Shown: one piece after another, positions 15,014-16,376 of the stretch | Layout of the letters: every line of letters begins with the position of its first letter | How positions within the stretch are numbered: position 1 is the stretch's first letter | Source: Odoribacteraceae bacterium | GTDB taxonomy: Bacteria > Bacteroidota > Bacteroidia > Bacteroidales > Marinifilaceae | NCBI GenBank assembly: GCA_031267995.1 | Contig: JAIRXZ010000135.1 | Span: forward strand, 1 to 16,376 | DNA length: 16,376 nucleotides | Direction of reading: 5' to 3' | Program-made: the position numbers and the translations under genes | Notes under the pieces: model-generated | What the model saw: the letters and a program-made list of their open reading frames with translations, nothing else | Database searches by the model: none | Told to the model about the DNA's origin: nothing

Positions 15014-15535
15014 TTACCTGTTTAGAATTTGGAAGTAGGCGACGTCTTCCCACTCTTTACCGCGGCGCAGCCAGTCTTTGCGGTAGCCGGTTTGGGTGAA
15101 GCCGATCTTCTCGAATAGCCTGAGGCTGGCGACGTTGCCGCACGGTACGCTGCAATAAATTTGGTTGAGTCCCAGCGTCTCGAAGCCGTAGGAGAGCATC
15201 AGCAGGATGGCCGCGGAGGCGTATCCCAGCTTGCGATTTTCGGAGTCATGGATCATGATCCCGAGGCCGGCGCGCTGGTGGTAGGGGTCGAAGTCGTAGA
15301 GGTCTACCAGGCCGACGGGTGTCCGCGTTTCTATCAGTTCGATGATCAGGCGCAATTGCTTGGTGGTGTAGATGTCGAGGTGCGAGTTGTCGATGTATTT
15401 CTTCAGCGTGAAGCGCGAGAAGGGGGTGAGCGTGTTGCTTACTTCCCACAGATCCATATTGTTTTCCCACCTGTAAAGATACTCCAGATCCTCCGGCTCC
15501 AGCGGGCGCAACCGAATAGTTTCGTCTTTAATCAT
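15014..15535 (-). CDS. GNAT-family N-acetyltransferase
   Basis: This 173-residue cytoplasmic acetyltransferase uses acetyl-CoA. The start IRLRPLEPEDLEYLYRWENN is typical of the RimJ/SpeG-like (Acetyltransf_3) group. The core has VGLVDLYDFDPYHQRAGLGI (74-93), the CoA-pyrophosphate loop region RKLGYASAAI (101-110), then the YGFETLGLNQIYCSV strand and NVASLRLFEKIGF (134-146), the late motif that closes the fold. Similarity in layout to spermidine acetyltransferases is visible, but the substrate (polyamine, ribosomal protein N-terminus or another amine) cannot be decided. Length is typical. It is transcribed divergently from miaA, with its own -7 box, and convergently with oadA. Confidence 0.92.
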   Translation of the reverse strand: MIKDETIRLRPLEPEDLEYLYRWENNMDLWEVSNTLTPFSRFTLKKYIDNSHLDIYTTKQLRLIIELIETRTPVGLVDLYDFDPYHQRAGLGIMIHDSENRKLGYASAAILLMLSYGFETLGLNQIYCSVPCGNVASLRLFEKIGFTQTGYRKDWLRRGKEWEDVAYFQILNR

Positions 15536-15577
15536 AGATCACGGTTCAATTTGTTAAACAATCATGCAACGAGTTCC

Positions 15578-15585
15578 CAAATGTA
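15578..15585 (-). promoter_or_regulatory. -7 box for the GNAT gene
   Basis: The minus strand reads TACATTTG, a full match to TAnnTTTG, 42 bp upstream of the GNAT start. No well-spaced -33 TTTG is seen. Position and match are consistent with a leader of about 35 nt. Confidence 0.45.
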
Positions 15586-15639
15586 CGCGTTTCTTTGTTT
15601 CTTCCGAGGGGTCGGGCAAAATTTTTGCGGCGAAATCGG

Positions 15640-15647
15640 TATCTTTG
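15640..15647 (+). promoter_or_regulatory. -7 box for miaA
   Basis: TATCTTTG is a full match to TAnnTTTG. It ends only 7 bp before ATG 15655, so transcription would begin almost at that codon. Either the message is nearly leaderless or translation starts at the in-frame ATG 15667. A TTTG at 15624-15627 is too close for a standard -33 element. Confidence 0.4.
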
Positions 15648-15654
15648 TCGGGCA

Positions 15655-16376
15655 ATGCAAAAAAATATGTATAACCTGCTCACGATTCTCGGCCCGACGG
15701 CTACCGGGAAGACCGCCCTGGCCGCGAGGGTGGCTGCCGAAACGGGGGGGGAGGTGATTTCGGCCGACTCCCGGCAGCTTTACCGGGGGATGGATATCGG
15801 GACGGGAAAGGATCTGTCGGAGTACGCGTGTGCCGGGCGGCCGGTTCCGTATCACCTTATTGATGTCGCGGAGGCGGGGTACCGCTATAATTTGTTTGAA
15901 TATCAGCGAGATTTTATCAAGGTCTGGGAGGATTGCCGGCGACGGGGGGCGTTCCCCGTGCTCTGCGGCGGGAGCGGGATGTACCTGGAGTCCGTGTTGA
16001 AGGGCTACCGGATGACGCCGGTGCCGGAGAATCCGACGCTGCGGGCGACGCTGGCGTCTAAGTCTTTGCCGGAGCTGGCGGAGATTTTGTCTACCTACAA
16101 GAATCTGCATAACACGACGGATACCAATACTCCCGAACGGGCGATCCGGGGGATTGAAATTGCTGAATATTACAGCACCCACGCGCCGGAGCAGGGGGAG
16201 TTTCCCGAAATTCGCCCGCTGGTGGTGGGGATTTTCTTTGACCGGGAGACGCGTCGGGAACGGATTACTGCCCGGCTGCATGCTCGCCTGAACGCGGGTA
16301 TGCTGGAGGAGGTTAGGGGGCTGCTGGCGCGGGGGGTGAAACCGGAGGATCTTGTCTACTATGGCTTGGAGTACAA
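15655..16376 (+). CDS. miaA: tRNA dimethylallyltransferase, 5' part (cut by window end)
   Basis: MiaA transfers the dimethylallyl group to N6 of A37 in tRNAs that read UNN codons. The frame is open from ATG 15655 to the last base, giving 240 codons; the C-terminal part lies outside. Visible motifs are the P-loop GPTATGKT (13-20), DSRQLYRGMDIGTGKDL (38-54), YHLIDV, the GGSGMYLESVL stretch and NTPERAIRGIEI, followed by FFDRETRRERITARLHARL. The wording GTGKDLSEY and GGSGMY recalls the second MiaA paralogue (MiaA2) of Bacteroidota rather than the canonical form with GTAKP and GGTGLY; that assignment is from memory. ATG 15667 (MYNLLTILGPTATGKT) is an alternative start, favoured if the -7 box at 15640 is the promoter. 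It is divergent from the GNAT gene. Confidence 0.94.
   Translation, partial: MQKNMYNLLTILGPTATGKTALAARVAAETGGEVISADSRQLYRGMDIGTGKDLSEYACAGRPVPYHLIDVAEAGYRYNLFEYQRDFIKVWEDCRRRGAFPVLCGGSGMYLESVLKGYRMTPVPENPTLRATLASKSLPELAEILSTYKNLHNTTDTNTPERAIRGIEIAEYYSTHAPEQGEFPEIRPLVVGIFFDRETRRERITARLHARLNAGMLEEVRGLLARGVKPEDLVYYGLEY

Overview
The window reads as a chromosomal segment of a GC-rich member of the Bacteroidota, most likely Bacteroidales. The evidence is a FecR-type anti-sigma gene followed by a SusC/SusD pair, a lipoprotein of the kind found beside SusC/SusD pairs, a GldA/GldF/GldG-like ABC system, A-rich leaders without strong Shine-Dalgarno sequences, and -7 boxes of the form TAnnTTTG. Genus cannot be fixed from the sequence alone.

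Left part (1-8283): a nutrient-uptake locus. A 42-bp tandem array and a terminator-like hairpin precede fecR (250-1407). A double hairpin separates fecR from a large STN-domain SusC/RagA receptor (1507-5103). susD (5797-7341) follows only after an unusual 693-bp gap. Then comes a lipoprotein (7360-8283) that resembles the zinc metallohydrolase lipoproteins of such loci but lacks a visible HExxH. A coherent model is that substrate is captured by SusD/SusC at the outer membrane, and occupancy is signalled through the STN domain to FecR and an ECF sigma factor that would lie upstream of the window.

The most striking element is the susC-susD gap. From 5204 to 5749 it consists of 26 consecutive 21-bp units. 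They fall into at least four primary-sequence families, all kept in one 21-nt register, and many units keep CACG/CGTG arms that can form small hairpins. The stretch is open as a 190-codon frame made of 7-residue repeats, and a long frame is also open on the opposite strand. It may be a repeat protein, a structured intercistronic RNA, or an unusual minisatellite. The 42-bp array at the window start is 2 x 21 bp and is also open in one frame.

Middle (8365-12212): an ABC ATPase and a fused permease/GldG-like protein form a two-gene unit that ends at a strong Rho-independent terminator. A 450-bp non-coding stretch follows, holding five palindromic REP-like modules in mixed orientations.

Right part (12213-16376): housekeeping genes. 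These are coaD (minus strand), a biotin-dependent carboxyltransferase (oadA/pycB-like, plus), a GNAT acetyltransferase (minus), and the 5' part of miaA (plus, cut by the window end). The convergent oadA/GNAT junction holds about four copies of a terminator-containing repeat, of which only the two outer copies keep intact stems. Divergent intergenic regions carry recognisable -7 boxes.
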